From an uncultured Bacteroidales bacterium (lineage in GTDB: Bacteria; Bacteroidota; Bacteroidia; Bacteroidales; Paludibacteraceae): a stretch of 64,000 bases of DNA. Position numbers and translations under genes: made by a program. Location of the stretch: contig CAMEKM010000003.1 in the NCBI GenBank assembly GCA_945921355.1, forward strand, positions 1-64,000, read 5' to 3'. Within the stretch, counting starts at the first letter, position 1. The number at the start of each line of letters is the position of its first letter. Below the pieces are notes generated by a model. That model did no database searches. It was not told the origin of the DNA and saw nothing but the letters and a program-made list of their open reading frames with translations. Shown one piece after another: positions 1-10,236 of this stretch.

Positions 1-431
1 CCGACAAGATGGGCAAAGGCAAACTCATTGATGAAATCTTCGGCGAGACATGCGAAGGTACCTTTATTCAACCAACCTTTATTACCGACTACCCTGTGGA
101 AATGTCGCCATTGACCAAGATGCACCGCTCAAAACCAGGACTGACCGAGCGTTTCGAGCTGATGGTAAACGGCAAAGAGTTGGCTAACGCCTATAGCGAG
201 CTCAACGACCCAATCGACCAATACGAACGTTTCGTAGAGCAAATGAAGCTCGCTGACAAGGGCGACGACGAGGCAATGATAATCGACCACGACTTTATGC
301 GTGCACTCGAGTACGGTATGCCTCCTACATCGGGTATTGGTATAGGTATCGATCGCCTCGCTATCTTCATGACGGGACAACCATCTATCCAAGATGTACT
401 CTTGTTCCCAACCATGAAGCCAGAGAAATAA
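1..431 (+). CDS. lysS: Lysyl-tRNA synthetase (class II), C-terminal part; 5' end lies outside the window
   Basis: ORF 9..431 has class II LysRS C-terminal motifs ([29 protein letters not shown]); no start codon context at 9, so the frame continues upstream. Confidence 0.95.
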   Translation, partial: DKMGKGKLIDEIFGETCEGTFIQPTFITDYPVEMSPLTKMHRSKPGLTERFELMVNGKELANAYSELNDPIDQYERFVEQMKLADKGDDEAMIIDHDFMRALEYGMPPTSGIGIGIDRLAIFMTGQPSIQDVLLFPTMKPEK

Positions 432-452
432 AGCACAAACGCTTTATTTCTC
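423..452 (+). terminator. Stem-loop overlapping the lysS stop codon
   Basis: gagaaataaagc-acaaac-gctttatttctc, 12-bp perfect stem; no strong U tract. Confidence 0.4.
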
Positions 453-506
453 AGTTTAGAGGACGCGCCTATGGCGCTACAGTTTAAAGTTTAAAGGCTA
501 GAATAT

Positions 507-1490
507 ATGAGTGTAGCTATACTAGGTTCTGGTAGTTGGGCGACAGCCCTTGCCAAGATAGTGATGCACAATGTACCAGAAATCAATTGGTACATCCGCA
601 AACAAGAAACAATCGACGAGTTTATAGAAATTCGTCGAAATCCCAACCACTTGGAATGGGCATATTTTGACATATCGCGCATCAACTTCTCCGCAGATAT
701 CAACGCGGTAGTAGATCAATCCGATTTGATTATCTTGGCTATTCCTTCTCCTTATATCAAACAAAGTTTGGATGATATAACGATTGATATGTCTCAAAAA
801 TGCGTCATATCCGCTGTGAAAGGAATGATTCCAGATGAGAATATGCTGGTGACTGATTATTTGCATGCACACTATAACATACCAGAACAAAATTTAGGTG
901 TAATTACTGGTCCATGTCATGCGGAAGAAATTGCATTGGAGCGCTTGAGTTATCTGACAATTGGTTGTAAGAATTCGGAAAAAGCCAACGAATGGCAACA
1001 GTTGTTCGATACGCCATACGTTCGCACCACCCCAAGCAATGATATGGAAGGATTGGAGTATGCGAGCATCATGAAGAATATATATGCTATCGCGGCAGGC
1101 ATATGCAAGAGTTTGCATTACGGCGATAACTTCCAAGCCGTATTGCTGACCAATGCGATGCATGAGATAATGCGTTTCGCCAAAGCTAAATCGGATATTC
1201 CACGCGATATTACAGATAGTGGTTATCTCGGCGATGTGTTAGTGACTGCCTACTCCAACTTCTCTCGCAATCGCCAGTTCGGACAAATGATTGGCATGGG
1301 ATATAGCGTAAAAGCTGCGCAAACTGAAATGGAAATGGTGGCAGAAGGTTACTACGGCACAAAAGCCATCTGGCTTGCCAACCAAGATACACAAGTGGAT
1401 TTACCTATTGTGGAAGCTGTATATCAAATTCTATATAATAGGAGATCTGCAAAAACAGTCATTCGAGAATTAACTAAAAAATTTCAATAA
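507..1490 (+). CDS. gpsA: NAD(P)-dependent glycerol-3-phosphate dehydrogenase
   Basis: N-terminal [36 protein letters not shown] motifs. Confidence 0.93.
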   Translation: MSVAILGSGSWATALAKIVMHNVPEINWYIRKQETIDEFIEIRRNPNHLEWAYFDISRINFSADINAVVDQSDLIILAIPSPYIKQSLDDITIDMSQKCVISAVKGMIPDENMLVTDYLHAHYNIPEQNLGVITGPCHAEEIALERLSYLTIGCKNSEKANEWQQLFDTPYVRTTPSNDMEGLEYASIMKNIYAIAAGICKSLHYGDNFQAVLLTNAMHEIMRFAKAKSDIPRDITDSGYLGDVLVTAYSNFSRNRQFGQMIGMGYSVKAAQTEMEMVAEGYYGTKAIWLANQDTQVDLPIVEAVYQILYNRRSAKTVIRELTKKFQ

Positions 1491-1495
1491 GCAAG

Positions 1496-2824
1496 ATGAA
1501 TAATATTCAATTTTCCTATGGTACAGCAGTTGCTGCAGAAGCAATCCATGCGTACAAACAACAAGTAGCTCAAGCACAAGAGCAATTGGTAAATGGTACT
1601 GGTTTAGGCAATGACTTCCTCGGTTGGATGAACTTGCCAGCCGACATCCGTCCACAATTAGACGATATTCAAGCTACAGCAGACTTGCTGCGCACAGAAT
1701 GTGAAGTGATTGTATGCATTGGTATTGGCGGTTCGTATCTTGGCGCTAAAGCCGTGATAGATGCCCTGACCAACAGTTTTGCATGGTTGGAAGGCGAGAA
1801 ACCAGCCATCGTATATGCAGGACAAAACATCGGCGAGGACTACCTCTATGAGTTGCAAGCCCTCCTCAAGAACAAGAAGTTTGGTATCATCAGCATTTCC
1901 AAGTCTGGTACTACCACTGAGCCAGCATTGGCATTCCGCCTGCTGAAGACTCAACTGGAAGAGCAACAAGGCAAGGAAGCTGCTAAACGCCTCATTGTAT
2001 GTATCACCGATGCCAAACGCGGTGCACTCCGCACATTGGCTACCCAAGAGGGATACAAGACATATGTGATTGAAGATAATATCGGCGGTCGTTTCTCTGT
2101 GCTTTCGCCTGTGGGCTTGTTGCCTATCGCTTGCGCAGGATTGGATATCAAGGCCCTGATTGATGGTGCAGAACAGATGATGCAACAATGTGGTATTACT
2201 ACCCCATTCGAGGAAAACCCAGCAGCTATCTATGCGGCTGCACGCAATAGCCTTTATCAAGAGCAAGGCAAGAAAGTGGAACTATTGGTAAACTTCCACC
2301 CAAAATTGCATAACATCAGCGAATGGTGGAAGCAACTCTATGGCGAGTCTGAAGGTAAGGATGGCAAAGGTATCTTCCCTGCCAGTGTGGACTTCACTAC
2401 TGACCTCCACTCTATGGGACAATATATCCAAGATGGCGAACGCCACTTGTTTGAGACAGTAATTTCGGTGCTTGAGCCCAATCACACAGTGCCTTTCCCA
2501 CACGATGATGCTAATCTCGACGGTTTGAACTTCTTGGCAGGTAAGCGCGTGGACGAGGTAAATAAGATGGCAGAGTTAGGCACGATGCTTGCGCATATTG
2601 ATGGTGGTGTACCAAATATGAAGATCACACTGCCTAAACTCAACGAATACTATATCGGACAATTGCTCTATTTCTTTGAGCGTGCGTGCGGTATCTCTGG
2701 CTATATCTTGGGTGTCAATCCATTCAACCAACCTGGCGTAGAGGCATACAAGAAGAACATGTTTGCTTTGCTCGACAAACCGGGCTACGAAGCAGAATCC
2801 GCTGCCATCAAAGCTCGCCTTTGA
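1496..2824 (+). CDS. pgi: Glucose-6-phosphate isomerase
   Basis: [40 protein letters not shown] motifs. Confidence 0.97.
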   Translation: MNNIQFSYGTAVAAEAIHAYKQQVAQAQEQLVNGTGLGNDFLGWMNLPADIRPQLDDIQATADLLRTECEVIVCIGIGGSYLGAKAVIDALTNSFAWLEGEKPAIVYAGQNIGEDYLYELQALLKNKKFGIISISKSGTTTEPALAFRLLKTQLEEQQGKEAAKRLIVCITDAKRGALRTLATQEGYKTYVIEDNIGGRFSVLSPVGLLPIACAGLDIKALIDGAEQMMQQCGITTPFEENPAAIYAAARNSLYQEQGKKVELLVNFHPKLHNISEWWKQLYGESEGKDGKGIFPASVDFTTDLHSMGQYIQDGERHLFETVISVLEPNHTVPFPHDDANLDGLNFLAGKRVDEVNKMAELGTMLAHIDGGVPNMKITLPKLNEYYIGQLLYFFERACGISGYILGVNPFNQPGVEAYKKNMFALLDKPGYEAESAAIKARL

Positions 2825-2851
2825 TTGGTTAAACAATTTGATAATACACAG

Positions 2852-2882
2852 ATAATAGGCGATGAATTTCATCGCCTATTAT
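2852..2882. terminator. Bidirectional terminator hairpin between convergent pgi and the 2932 gene
   Basis: ataataggcgatga-att-tcatcgcctattat, 14-bp perfect stem. Confidence 0.75.
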
Positions 2883-2931
2883 TTACATATACAATTAAAA
2901 TTCTTTTTACGTTCAGTTTCAAAACGATATA

Positions 2932-4485
2932 TCAAAGTAAAATAACCCGTGCTTCTTGGTTATTCATACCTGGCATAGTGAGACCAACTGGAGCACCAAT
3001 GTAGGTAGGATCGCAAACGATATACTTTCGATTCTTATAACTAAGATAATCTCCCTTGACCTCTTGTGTGAATGCAACTGCTGATGCTAAGTGACCAGGA
3101 TAGTATAATAGGACCACGTCCAATCCCATAATATCACGTATCAAACGAGAGAAAAGTATGGCTCTATCCTCGCAGTCGGCATATGGATAATGCAATGTTT
3201 CTACAGCAAAGAAAGCGCGATCCCTCCCCCACACCTTATCATCATATTCATACACAAATGCCGTTTGCACGAAATTCAATATCTTGTTTACTGCATCGCG
3301 TTCGCTGAGTCCTGAGATAGATTTCTTTAGCACAGGATAAAGCGCATTTTGAATGGATTTATCTAATGGTGTATTGGCATATACAGCCCAGCGGGTAGTA
3401 ACATCTTCATTGATATATGCAGATGGGTAGTTATTAAAGAAATCAATGGTATTTTTGTTTACCGACACATTGGCTGTTATGCCAGACGTAGAACTAAGTT
3501 TGCGTGGCGAAGTAGGTTGATTCTCCAACTTCTGCTCTTTGCGCAATTGCAAAGATAGTGATTTCTCCTTATCGAAGGAAGCGTTACAAATGTTGAGTTG
3601 TTTGCTCTTGCAATTAAGCGCATAGAACTTGGTGCCATCAATCACGAAGTATGACATTGAGAGAATGCTATACTGGCTCGCTATCAGCAAATAGAGTTTT
3701 TGTTCGTCCATTGCAAGGCGAATCTTATATCCTGATTGCGAGAGCAAGAAGGCCTGCATAAAAACGGCTTCATTGGTCTTGCCATATCTCTTCTCGCTAA
3801 TAGCTTGTAGCATTTCCACATATCCCCAATCACAGAGAGATAGGTTATTGCGTACAGCCAATACATTGTTGAGCGTCACATCGTATTTATCAGATGATAG
3901 TTGATTCCATGCTTTGGAGAGTTGTTTCTCAGATAACCCTTCTAACTTGAATACATCATTGGTAGGAAACCCGACCGACACTAATGTGCCATAGAAGGAG
4001 ATGGCATATAGCTTATGCGGAAGTTCTTTCTTTGGTTCAACTGGCGCAATTGGTTCTGGTGCAGGTTGTGGTTTGGGCACTTGTATTACCTCATCTTTTA
4101 CCACAATGGGTTTGGGTTCTACCTCGGGTGCTGGGTGCGGCTCAGGCGATGGTGTAGGTTCTGCTTTGGGTGCTGGTTGCGGCGCAGGCGCTGGTGTAGG
4201 CGTTACATCGGGCTCTGGCTCTTGATATACCACAGGAGGTACAGGTTCCTCCTCTTTGGGTGTTACAGCAGGATGGGCATTAAAACGTTCCCAACTCTTT
4301 TGCATAAACTCGGCATAGCGTTCGTTTTGCTTTTTTCGGAAAGCATCAAACTCTGCTTGCTTGTCTTGCTGAAACTGATTAAAACGAGCGTTTTGCTGCG
4401 CCTGAAAATCCTCAAATGAACGAGATTGTGCACATAGAGTGGTTGCCAAAGCAACTGCGCCTATCAAAGTAAGAATACGTTTCAT
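2932..4485 (-). CDS. Secreted protein: coiled-coil N-terminus, Pro/Glu/Ala-rich linker, transglutaminase-like C-terminal domain
   Basis: Signal peptide MKRILTLIGAVALATTLCAQ; YADCEDRAILFSRLIRDI (Cys), YPGHLASAVAF (His), YIVCDPTYIGAP (Asp) fit a transglutaminase-like Cys-His-Asp triad. Confidence 0.7.
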   Translation of the reverse strand: MKRILTLIGAVALATTLCAQSRSFEDFQAQQNARFNQFQQDKQAEFDAFRKKQNERYAEFMQKSWERFNAHPAVTPKEEEPVPPVVYQEPEPDVTPTPAPAPQPAPKAEPTPSPEPHPAPEVEPKPIVVKDEVIQVPKPQPAPEPIAPVEPKKELPHKLYAISFYGTLVSVGFPTNDVFKLEGLSEKQLSKAWNQLSSDKYDVTLNNVLAVRNNLSLCDWGYVEMLQAISEKRYGKTNEAVFMQAFLLSQSGYKIRLAMDEQKLYLLIASQYSILSMSYFVIDGTKFYALNCKSKQLNICNASFDKEKSLSLQLRKEQKLENQPTSPRKLSSTSGITANVSVNKNTIDFFNNYPSAYINEDVTTRWAVYANTPLDKSIQNALYPVLKKSISGLSERDAVNKILNFVQTAFVYEYDDKVWGRDRAFFAVETLHYPYADCEDRAILFSRLIRDIMGLDVVLLYYPGHLASAVAFTQEVKGDYLSYKNRKYIVCDPTYIGAPVGLTMPGMNNQEARVILL

Positions 4486-4549
4486 GGTTATTATCATTTA
4501 TTAAAATATTATATTTGAAAAGTTGCCTACGTGTTAGGGGACCACCATA

Positions 4550-4593
4550 GGAGATCTGTGGGAGATCTGTGGGCTTTCGGTGGGCTAAAAGGT
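4550..4593. repeat. Four units of an 11-bp minisatellite
   Basis: GGAGATCTGTG GGAGATCTGTG GGCTTTCGGTG GGCTAAAAGGT. Confidence 0.7.
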
Positions 4594-4690
4594 AACCTTA
4601 TAAAAAGTTCTCATCGGGCTACATGACCATTTCGCGACCACTGTAGCACATCTATTGCCTATTTGTATCATAACGCTGGCTCTCACTATT

Positions 4691-5503
4691 TTACTCATAA
4701 TAACTAACAACTTTATCTATTTGTGCATCTTTTAGTATAACCCATTTCTGAGTGTCTAATAGATATAAAGTAGGCAGTGCTTTAATGTTGTATAGGTCTT
4801 GCCTATCTATCTCTGGTGCATATACGCTGAGCCATGCAGAGGGATAGTGTGCCTTGCGCCAGGCTTCTACCTCATCGTCGATATATACTGCCACAACTTG
4901 CACACCTTTCTGCGCAAAATGAGCGTGTTGGTTTTCCAATTGTTTTTTGACATATTGGCACTCATCGCAGTCAGGATCGTGGAAGAATAGCAGAATATAT
5001 TTGCTTTGTAGCTGGTACAATCGCCCTTTCTCACCTGCTTGTGTGGTATATGGGAAATCTGTTGCCTTATGCCCTACGCGATTCTTCTGCACCATTGTGT
5101 AATGTTTTTGGTAGCGTGGATTGATAGTGTAATCCGCTAACTGATGTGTGGCAGCATACTGCAAAAATTGCAAATAGCGTTCATCATCGCGATAGGGCGA
5201 GTTGGGTTCATAGAGGTATTTTTCTGCCAATGTGAGAAATCGCGCGGTAGCATTGTGTTGATCTGCTTTAGCGAGCAATGCACCAATCTGCTCCGTTTGT
5301 TGGGTGGAATTTTGTTGCTCCAATCCCAACAAGAACCGCGCAAACCGCTCTTCTGCCTCGCGAGATTCTACTACATGCTTATCTTCAAACGCAAATCCCT
5401 CCCACACGGAATAGTGTGGCAGTAATACCTGTGCAGAGATAGGACTATTGATTAGCAATAATCCACAGAGTAATAGTGCAATATGTAGAAGATATGTCTT
5501 CAT
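4691..5503 (-). CDS. Secreted thioredoxin-like protein (DUF5106-type N-terminus plus thioredoxin fold)
   Basis: Signal peptide; KYILLFFHDPDCDECQYVKKQL (CxxC-like DCDEC) and KALPTLYLLD cis-Pro motif. Confidence 0.75.
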   Translation of the reverse strand: MKTYLLHIALLLCGLLLINSPISAQVLLPHYSVWEGFAFEDKHVVESREAEERFARFLLGLEQQNSTQQTEQIGALLAKADQHNATARFLTLAEKYLYEPNSPYRDDERYLQFLQYAATHQLADYTINPRYQKHYTMVQKNRVGHKATDFPYTTQAGEKGRLYQLQSKYILLFFHDPDCDECQYVKKQLENQHAHFAQKGVQVVAVYIDDEVEAWRKAHYPSAWLSVYAPEIDRQDLYNIKALPTLYLLDTQKWVILKDAQIDKVVSYYE

Positions 5504-5636
5504 TATAAATCTTATTCTGGCATCAATTAGGCATTTTTTATTCACACAAAACATTGACTTATAGAACATTATATTTATAACAAGAAACTTGCAGCTACTT
5601 TTTCGCTACAAAAGTACAAACTTCTCAATTAATGAG

Positions 5637-7082
5637 TTATTTGAACAAGTCATCTAATGTTATTGTATGCATGAAGTCGCTGGAGTACTCATTATATTCC
5701 AATCCATATGTAGTAATGAGTACAGGATGTATTGCCGTTTTGCGAGATAAGTGCTGAAGGAGTAGATTGGTACGGTGCACTAATTTCTGATGGTAAGACT
5801 TATTAACAGCAAATTCTTCGCTATAGAATTTCATCTCGCATAGATTGACAATATTATCTTTTCTACTAATGAGCAAATCTATCTGCGTGCCCTCTTGCTC
5901 GTTATCTCCCATCACAGACCAAGCAGATTGCGTGGATGATACACCTGCGATTTGCAATGCATGTTTTATTTGGTCCATATGACGGAAACATAAGTCTTCA
6001 AATGCGTATCCTCGCCACGTATTGATTTTAGGTGACTGTACATTATTCATCCAAAACTCGTGGTCGATTTCTTTTTGTCCTTCTACAAATCGTAGGTAGA
6101 ACACACAAAATGGGTCTATGAGTTTGTAGTGCATATTGCGTTTGCTTTCGCCGAAAGGTAAGTATTTCTCTATGACATCACTTGCTACAAGTGCATTGAG
6201 CCACTTGGTAAGTTCTCCATTAATGCTAATTTGCGCCGCATTGGCTAAATCTTCGCGGGTAAGTCCTTTTCTTTTTGTAGCAAGGGTACGTACTATCCGC
6301 ATCATCTGCTCAGGATTAGAAAATACCGATTGGAACAAACGTGTAAACTCGTTATTGAGTTTCGAATTCTTAGCAAAAAATAGTTCATCTATGTTTTGTG
6401 CCAGACTCTTTTCGCGTTGGAAATAATTCATATAGTATGGAATACCACCTAAAATCATGTTTGCTTGTGTAATGTCATAACGCGACATGCGTATTCCTCT
6501 ACTCTTGTAAAAGAGTTCGCACTCCATTAGGTTGAATGGAGATAATTTTATTTCATAGGTAGTACGTCCGTATAGTCCACCATGATTATTAACCAAATTG
6601 TCTATCATCCAAGAGTTGGCGCTACCACAAACGATAAGCATGATATTTTGACGGTGGCATGCCCAAGTATTCCAAAAGCTCTCTAAAGCGGTGATAAATC
6701 CGCTACGTGGTGTATCCATCCATGGAAGTTCGTCTAAGAAGATGACTTGCCTATTGCCATTATCTATCTGTTGCAAGTGTTGCTCCAACATAAAGAACGC
6801 TTCCAGCCAACTTTTGGGGCAATGGCTTTTGCGCATGCCATGTAGTTGCAATGATTGGTAGAAATGTAGCAGTTGTTGCTTGAGATTATTCGATTGTCCG
6901 CTCTCGTCAATAGGGCTCAATCCTGCATGACGGAATGTGATTTTTCCACGCAATGCTTCGTCTATAAGAAAGGTTTTTCCCACACGACGCCTACCATATA
7001 CCGCGACAAACTCAGATTTTTTGCTGATATACAAGCGTTTAAGCTCATCTAATTCTCTTTTTCTTCCTATTAAATTTTCCAT
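5637..7082 (-). CDS. AAA ATPase with DUF234-type C-terminal nuclease-like domain
   Basis: Walker A GRRRVGKTFLIDEA, Walker B QVIFLDELPWMD, C-terminal TQIDLLISRKDNIVNLCEMKFYS matching a PD-(D/E)XK core. Confidence 0.85.
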   Translation of the reverse strand: MENLIGRKRELDELKRLYISKKSEFVAVYGRRRVGKTFLIDEALRGKITFRHAGLSPIDESGQSNNLKQQLLHFYQSLQLHGMRKSHCPKSWLEAFFMLEQHLQQIDNGNRQVIFLDELPWMDTPRSGFITALESFWNTWACHRQNIMLIVCGSANSWMIDNLVNNHGGLYGRTTYEIKLSPFNLMECELFYKSRGIRMSRYDITQANMILGGIPYYMNYFQREKSLAQNIDELFFAKNSKLNNEFTRLFQSVFSNPEQMMRIVRTLATKRKGLTREDLANAAQISINGELTKWLNALVASDVIEKYLPFGESKRNMHYKLIDPFCVFYLRFVEGQKEIDHEFWMNNVQSPKINTWRGYAFEDLCFRHMDQIKHALQIAGVSSTQSAWSVMGDNEQEGTQIDLLISRKDNIVNLCEMKFYSEEFAVNKSYHQKLVHRTNLLLQHLSRKTAIHPVLITTYGLEYNEYSSDFMHTITLDDLFK

Positions 7083-7099
7083 AAAAAGCTGTTTTTATT

Positions 7100-7135
7100 C
7101 CGCCACGAGACGTGTTTTTTAATAACTCGTGGCGG
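7100..7135 (-). promoter_or_regulatory. 5'-leader hairpin upstream of the DUF234-type ATPase
   Basis: ccgccacgag / ctcgtggcgg, 10-bp stem with 16-nt loop, between promoter and start codon. Confidence 0.5.
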
Positions 7136-7157
7136 ATTATCTCTACATTTTTGCGCT

Positions 7158-7189
7158 GCAAAGGTACAAAAAAATCCGCTATCCCGCAA
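7158..7189 (-). promoter_or_regulatory. Bacteroidetes-type housekeeping promoter for the ATPase gene
   Basis: Minus strand TTTG-N20-TACCTTTG. Confidence 0.75.
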
Positions 7190-7258
7190 ATTTATTTTGC
7201 AAAAAAACACTCTGACCCCGAAATTTATTTCGCCCAAATACCCTCTGACCCCGAAATC
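7186..7258. repeat. Two-copy ~33-34 bp imperfect tandem repeat containing CTCTGACCCCGAAAT
   Basis: ctctgaccccgaaat at 7211-7225 and 7244-7258; each copy also has a gcaaatttattttgc / cgaaatttatttcg palindrome. Confidence 0.7.
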
Positions 7259-7289
7259 TAGGATTGATTATATCTCTAACAAGAAATTA

Positions 7290-7319
7290 TATAGAAGTGG
7301 GCAAACGCCCACTTCTATA
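7290..7319 (-). terminator. Terminator hairpin downstream of the lipoprotein gene cluster
   Basis: tatagaagtgggc-aaac-gcccacttctata, 13-bp stem. Confidence 0.65.
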
Positions 7320-7365
7320 GATTCCGACCGCCGCCTACGGCGGTAATAGTTAAATTGTTAAATAG

Positions 7366-9879
7366 TTAATTTTCTCTCCTGACACAACGAACACGTTCAT
7401 CATCATAATAACTCACTGTCCATTGGTCACCATCACTAAAATCGACAACATATGCATCCATCGCACCTCCCTTCGAACAACTCCAATAGCTTGCTGTAAG
7501 ATAAAAACCTGTGATCTCCATCCTTTTTAGATACATCGTTACTAATTGTGATTTCTCGGGTACAAACCAATCAGAAAATCCTCCATATGTCAAAGAAGAG
7601 CACAATGCATTTGCCTCATACCATGTCATTACAAAATCAAACTCGGGGTGTACACGATAAGTAGCATTGTCATGAATGAAAGTAGGTAATGCCATATAAG
7701 CAAAAGTCTCAGGAGTTATTTCTAATATATTACCATAAACAATTCCCGCTTCGCTCTTTGCATATGCACGAATATACAAGGAATTTGATCCAACTCCATT
7801 TATTGTCACCTGCTTTTCATATTGTACAGACGAGGTTTTAGCTACAGATACTTTTGTTACATTTGCATCATCAATCATCGGAGTACTCATTGTTCCATAG
7901 ATAAATCCTCGTTCTATATATTCTGGGTCACCCACTGCAACAATATTACCTATCAAATATATGTGCTCTGCATCTTGTACTGTGGCTGATATAGTTGTTA
8001 CCTCTGGCATAATGGCATTAAAATCCAAAGCGACTTCATCGCCATATGCCGTTCCTTTGCTACTTGTTGCAAAAGCACGTACATAATAGACACTACCCAT
8101 TTCCAAGTTGTTCAAGTTATAGGTATATGTACCAGTATTTGTACCGCTCACATTGATTACCGTTGCATCATCTTTGGTTGGATTATGCGCTACACCATAT
8201 ACAAAACCACGCTGTGTATAAGCAGGATCGCCTTTGCTCTCAATAGTGCCATGCAATGTAGCAATTCCTTGAGCTATAATCTTTCCTGTTACTTCTTGCG
8301 TAGATACTACAGGCATAATGGCATTAAAATCCATTTCTAGCTCATTACCATAAATCGTCCCCTTACTATTCGTAACAAATGCACGGATGTAATAAACCTT
8401 CCCCTCTATCAATCCTGTTGCAGTAGCGGTAAAATCACCTGTACCATTACCTTCAGCGATAACTTTACTATCACTTAAAGTTGGATTATGTACGGTAGCA
8501 TATACAAAGCCACGCTCCGTATATCCCAAATCGCCCTCAGAAACTACATTTCCCTTAAAGGCTGCGATTCCATCTGCGATATTCTTATTTGTAACTTCTA
8601 AAGTTTTCACTTCTGGCATAGTTGCTGTGAAATCACAACTCACCTCATTGCCATACACTGTGCCTTTCTTGTTAGTCACATACGCACGAACATAGTAGGT
8701 TTTGCCTTCTTCTAAGCCTGATACATTCTTACGGAAGATGCCCAACTCTGCACCGCTGACAATAAGTTTGGTATCATCTATCGTTGGGTTATTGGTCAGA
8801 GCATATACAAAACCACGCTCCGTATAGGCAGGGTCACCGACATAAGTTACCTTTCCATTGAAGATGGCAGTTCCATTTTCAATATTCAAATCTTTGATAC
8901 TATCGGTGACTACAGTAGGTGCAGATGTTTGTACTACAAACGACACTTGGTTCGTACTATAGAAAGTACCTAATACGCTTATCGCATATGCACGCACATA
9001 GTAAGTTGTATTGGCTGCTAAATCAACTGCTTGAGCAGAGAATTGTAATTTTTCATTTACAGGAACTGTTAATTTTGCTATCGTATTATCTACTGTAGGT
9101 TGTTGGGTTGTAGAATATACAAAACCACGCTCGGTATATTTCGGATTACCCTCGCATAGCAATTCAGCATTAAAAATGGCGATAGTTCCTTTGACATCCG
9201 TACACTCCAATGTATTGAGAGATACTGCTTTACGACTATTAACTGCAATTACTGTGAGTGATTTGCTACCGTTAGAAGATGTTATTTGTAAGGTGGTTTT
9301 GTTCTCGCCCTCCTCTAATTTGTTTCTGTCGATAGTAACTACGATAGGTTGCTTGCCATTAGGTGATACATCGCCGCTGGTTTTACTGATTGAATCAATC
9401 CAAACGGCAGTCTTAACAATCTCCCAAGAGAGTTTTTCTGCACCATCGTTGTAGATATTGAATGAACGTGCAATATCTGCCTCAGCATCACCAAAATGGA
9501 GTTCTAATAAGTCGGCATTATTTTCATCCACTACTTTGAGAGCAGGTGGAATTTGCTCCATCTGCACATCGCCCTTGGCTTGTTGTCCTGGTTTTACTTC
9601 GATGGTGCTACTTACGCCATCAAGATAACCAGTCTTGGTAATTAACAAGGTGTATTTACCTGGATCCAATTCAGTAAACTCAAATTGTCCTTCACTGCCT
9701 GTGATGGTTTTTAGTCCACCTGGGCTGAGTTCTACACCTGCTGATTTGATGGGTTCACCCGTAGCTTTGTCAGCCACTACACCATAGATACTGCCTGGAA
9801 GTTCTACATCTGGCACACATGCTTGGTATATGCCACATATAAGCAAGATACCCAAGAAAAGATAAAGAGATTTTTTCAT
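7366..9879 (-). CDS. Surface lipoprotein: carboxypeptidase-regulatory-like domain, BACON-like domain, five Fn3-like repeats, C-terminal DUF1566-like domain
   Basis: Lipobox LICGIYQAC; GSIYGVVADKATGEPIKSAGVELSPGG; repeated YTERGFVYxxxxNPTxDD...YYVRAYxTNxKGTxYGN; C-terminal FSDWFVPEKSQL...YWSCS...VRCVRREN. Confidence 0.8.
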   Translation of the reverse strand: MKKSLYLFLGILLICGIYQACVPDVELPGSIYGVVADKATGEPIKSAGVELSPGGLKTITGSEGQFEFTELDPGKYTLLITKTGYLDGVSSTIEVKPGQQAKGDVQMEQIPPALKVVDENNADLLELHFGDAEADIARSFNIYNDGAEKLSWEIVKTAVWIDSISKTSGDVSPNGKQPIVVTIDRNKLEEGENKTTLQITSSNGSKSLTVIAVNSRKAVSLNTLECTDVKGTIAIFNAELLCEGNPKYTERGFVYSTTQQPTVDNTIAKLTVPVNEKLQFSAQAVDLAANTTYYVRAYAISVLGTFYSTNQVSFVVQTSAPTVVTDSIKDLNIENGTAIFNGKVTYVGDPAYTERGFVYALTNNPTIDDTKLIVSGAELGIFRKNVSGLEEGKTYYVRAYVTNKKGTVYGNEVSCDFTATMPEVKTLEVTNKNIADGIAAFKGNVVSEGDLGYTERGFVYATVHNPTLSDSKVIAEGNGTGDFTATATGLIEGKVYYIRAFVTNSKGTIYGNELEMDFNAIMPVVSTQEVTGKIIAQGIATLHGTIESKGDPAYTQRGFVYGVAHNPTKDDATVINVSGTNTGTYTYNLNNLEMGSVYYVRAFATSSKGTAYGDEVALDFNAIMPEVTTISATVQDAEHIYLIGNIVAVGDPEYIERGFIYGTMSTPMIDDANVTKVSVAKTSSVQYEKQVTINGVGSNSLYIRAYAKSEAGIVYGNILEITPETFAYMALPTFIHDNATYRVHPEFDFVMTWYEANALCSSLTYGGFSDWFVPEKSQLVTMYLKRMEITGFYLTASYWSCSKGGAMDAYVVDFSDGDQWTVSYYDDERVRCVRREN
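7720..9210 (-). repeat. Approximately five ~100-aa internal protein repeats in the surface lipoprotein
   Basis: Repeated (E/Q)RGF(V/I)Y...PT.DD...Y(Y)(V/I)RA(Y/F).....G..Y(G)N blocks; boundaries approximate. Confidence 0.7.
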
Positions 9880-9891
9880 TGTTATATAGTG

Positions 9892-10221
9892 TTATTGTTT
9901 TTTATCCATTGTTATACTGATTTCCACAGTTTCACCTGCAATCGCATTTGCAGTTTTTCGGTTGGTGCTATAACCTGACTTCTGTACAGTAATTGTATAT
10001 TGTACGGCATCTAACTCTGCAAACTCAAAGCATCCATCTGCTTTTGTTACTATATTCTTTCCCGAAGGACTAAGTACAACCGACACACCCTCAATCGGCT
10101 CCATCATCTCGCTATCCACCACCGTTCCGCATACAGTGGCAAACGCATCATACGTTACTGGCTCACAGCCGACCATTATCAGCAATGCCAATAGCACAGC
10201 ACAAATACTTAATCGTTTCAT
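9892..10221 (-). CDS. Small lipoprotein with carboxypeptidase-regulatory-like (CarboxypepD_reg) domain
   Basis: Lipobox LLALLIMVGC; VCGTVVDSEMMEPIEGVSVVLSPSGKNIVTKADGCFEFAELDAVQYTITVQKSGY. Confidence 0.75.
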   Translation of the reverse strand: MKRLSICAVLLALLIMVGCEPVTYDAFATVCGTVVDSEMMEPIEGVSVVLSPSGKNIVTKADGCFEFAELDAVQYTITVQKSGYSTNRKTANAIAGETVEISITMDKKQ

Positions 10222-10236
10222 AATGTTTTGTTGTAT

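Noticed and set aside
4001-4225. Gly/Ser-rich plus-strand ORF (GSGAGCGLGTC...)
   Set aside because: Mirror of the Pro/Glu/Ala-rich linker of the minus-strand transglutaminase-like protein
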